Source: Candidatus Zhuqueibacterota bacterium
Lineage (GTDB): Bacteria; Zhuqueibacterota; QNDG01
DNA: 6,672 nt
Direction of reading: 5' to 3'
Assembly: GCA_003645915.1 (NCBI GenBank)
Contig: QNDG01000086.1
Coordinates: 1-6,672, forward strand
Shown: positions 5,692 through 6,672 of the stretch, piece by piece
Layout: each line of letters begins with the position of its first letter
Position numbering within the stretch: the stretch's first letter is position 1
Notes under the pieces: model-generated
What the model saw: the letters and a program-made list of their open reading frames with translations, nothing else
What the model was told of the DNA's origin: nothing
Database searches by the model: none
Program-made: the position numbers and the translations under genes

Positions 5692-6672
5692 ATGAGCAGT
5701 ATTGAAAGTGAAAAAATATTAATTCTTGACTTCGGATCCCAATACACACAGCTTATTGCAAGAAAAATAAGAGAACTCAATGTTTATTGTGAAATAATTC
5801 CTTTTAACACCTCAATAAGAAAAATAGAAGATCAAAAACCTAAGGGCATTATACTTTCCGGAGGCCCGTCAAGCGTTTATGCTGTCAATGCTCCTCATCC
5901 TGAACCAGAGATATTTAACCTTGGAATTCCTGTACTGGGAATTTGCTATGGTCTTCAAATTATTGCTCACTTTCTTAACGGCAAAGTTGGTAAAGCGGAA
6001 AGAAGAGAGTATGGGAGATCTGAATTTTTTATTGACAACAGCAAAGACCTTTTTTCAGAGCTTAATTCAAAAATCCAGGTATGGATGAGTCACGGTGACC
6101 ATCTTTTAAAGATTCCTGAATCTTTTTCTGTAATTGGACATACTGAGAATGCGCCTATTGCTGCAATTGCAGATTTTAACAGAAGAATTTACGGTCTCCA
6201 ATTTCACCCTGAAGTTGTTCATACTCCGGACGGCAAAAAAATCTTAAAAAATTTCGTATATAAAATATGTGGCTGCTCAGGAAAATGGACAACAGAAGCA
6301 TTTATCAATGAAAGTGTAAAAAAAATAAAAGAAACAGTAGGCTCACAAAAAGTTATTTGCGGTCTGTCAGGCGGAGTAGATTCAGCTGTTACTGCAGGAT
6401 TGATCAGAAAAGCTGTGGGAGACCAGCTTATACCTGTGTTTGTTGATAATGGAGTGCTTAGAAAAAATGAAGCGTCTCAGGTTATTGAAGCTTTTAAAAG
6501 CTGGAACCTGCATTTTGTTGATGCATCGGAACAATTTCTAAAAGATTTGCACGGAGTAACCGATCCTGAAAAGAAAAGAAAGGCAATCGGGAAAAGATTT
6601 ATTGAAGTTTTTGAGAAAGAGGCCAGAGAATTCGGTAAAATTGATTTTCTGGCTCAGGGAACTCTTTATCCT
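5692..6672 (+). CDS. guaA: GMP synthase, glutamine-hydrolysing (3' end outside window)
   Basis: The frame is open for 327 codons to the right edge, against a usual 510-525, so it is cut by the window and not broken. It makes GMP from XMP, ATP and glutamine in two linked domains. The class I glutamine amidotransferase domain (residues about 8-195) has ILDFGSQYTQLIARKIRE, LSGGPSSVY, the nucleophile C85 in GICYGLQ, and H172 and E174 in FHPEV, completing the catalytic triad. The ATP pyrophosphatase domain has the PP-loop SGGVDSAV (226-233) and VDNGVLR. The last residues, QGTLYP, are the normal run into the XMP-binding half, still missing. It follows surE by 21 nt on the same strand and looks like the last gene visible in the operon. 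An ATG one codon earlier (5689) is an alternative start. Confidence 0.97.
   Translation, partial: MSSIESEKILILDFGSQYTQLIARKIRELNVYCEIIPFNTSIRKIEDQKPKGIILSGGPSSVYAVNAPHPEPEIFNLGIPVLGICYGLQIIAHFLNGKVGKAERREYGRSEFFIDNSKDLFSELNSKIQVWMSHGDHLLKIPESFSVIGHTENAPIAAIADFNRRIYGLQFHPEVVHTPDGKKILKNFVYKICGCSGKWTTEAFINESVKKIKETVGSQKVICGLSGGVDSAVTAGLIRKAVGDQLIPVFVDNGVLRKNEASQVIEAFKSWNLHFVDASEQFLKDLHGVTDPEKKRKAIGKRFIEVFEKEAREFGKIDFLAQGTLYP

Noticed and set aside
5879..6088. 69-codon plus-strand ORF within guaA
   Set aside because: It overlaps the amidotransferase domain in another frame, across the catalytic C85 region; a shadow.
1..6672. tRNA, rRNA, CRISPR, insertion sequences or long repeats
   Set aside because: Reading through both strands showed no repeat-spacer pattern, transposase, terminal repeats or RNA gene consensus; nearly all bases are in recognised genes.

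Overview
The window is an AT-rich bacterial chromosome segment (clearly below half GC by eye). It carries one leftward gene, a 187-bp divergent intergenic region, and a rightward run of six genes with almost no space between them. Marker content points to the Bacteroidetes/FCB side of the tree. There is a PorX-type response regulator with a PglZ phosphatase-like output domain, and an exported protein with a carboxypeptidase-like regulatory domain of a kind common in Bacteroidota, Ignavibacteria and Marinimicrobia-like lineages. Most start codons have weak or poorly spaced Shine-Dalgarno (SD) sequences, but accD, surE and guaA have recognisable ones. The genus cannot be fixed from the sequence alone; an uncultivated FCB lineage is my guess, with low confidence.

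Layout. Positions 1-1087 (minus) hold most of a secreted or envelope protein that runs off the left edge. Positions 1088-1274 hold a good sigma70-like promoter for that gene, a palindrome over its -10 box, weaker promoter candidates for the rightward genes, and a strong minus-strand SD followed by a four-codon ORF. Positions 1275-6672 (plus) read porX, tsaE, tsaB, accD, surE, guaA. The gaps are 27, 3, 23, -4 and 21 nt, so this is very probably one operon; guaA is cut by the right edge.

How the genes relate. PorX is, in Porphyromonas and relatives, the response regulator of the type IX secretion system (T9SS) and a phosphodiesterase. TsaE and TsaB belong to the enzyme complex that makes t6A37 in tRNA. 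AccD is the carboxyltransferase beta subunit for malonyl-CoA. SurE is a nucleoside monophosphate phosphatase and GuaA is GMP synthetase. All but porX are housekeeping genes, so the most distinctive point is that a secretion regulator leads an operon of core genes. I found no mobile element, CRISPR array, tRNA or rRNA, and no convincing evidence of an undescribed system.
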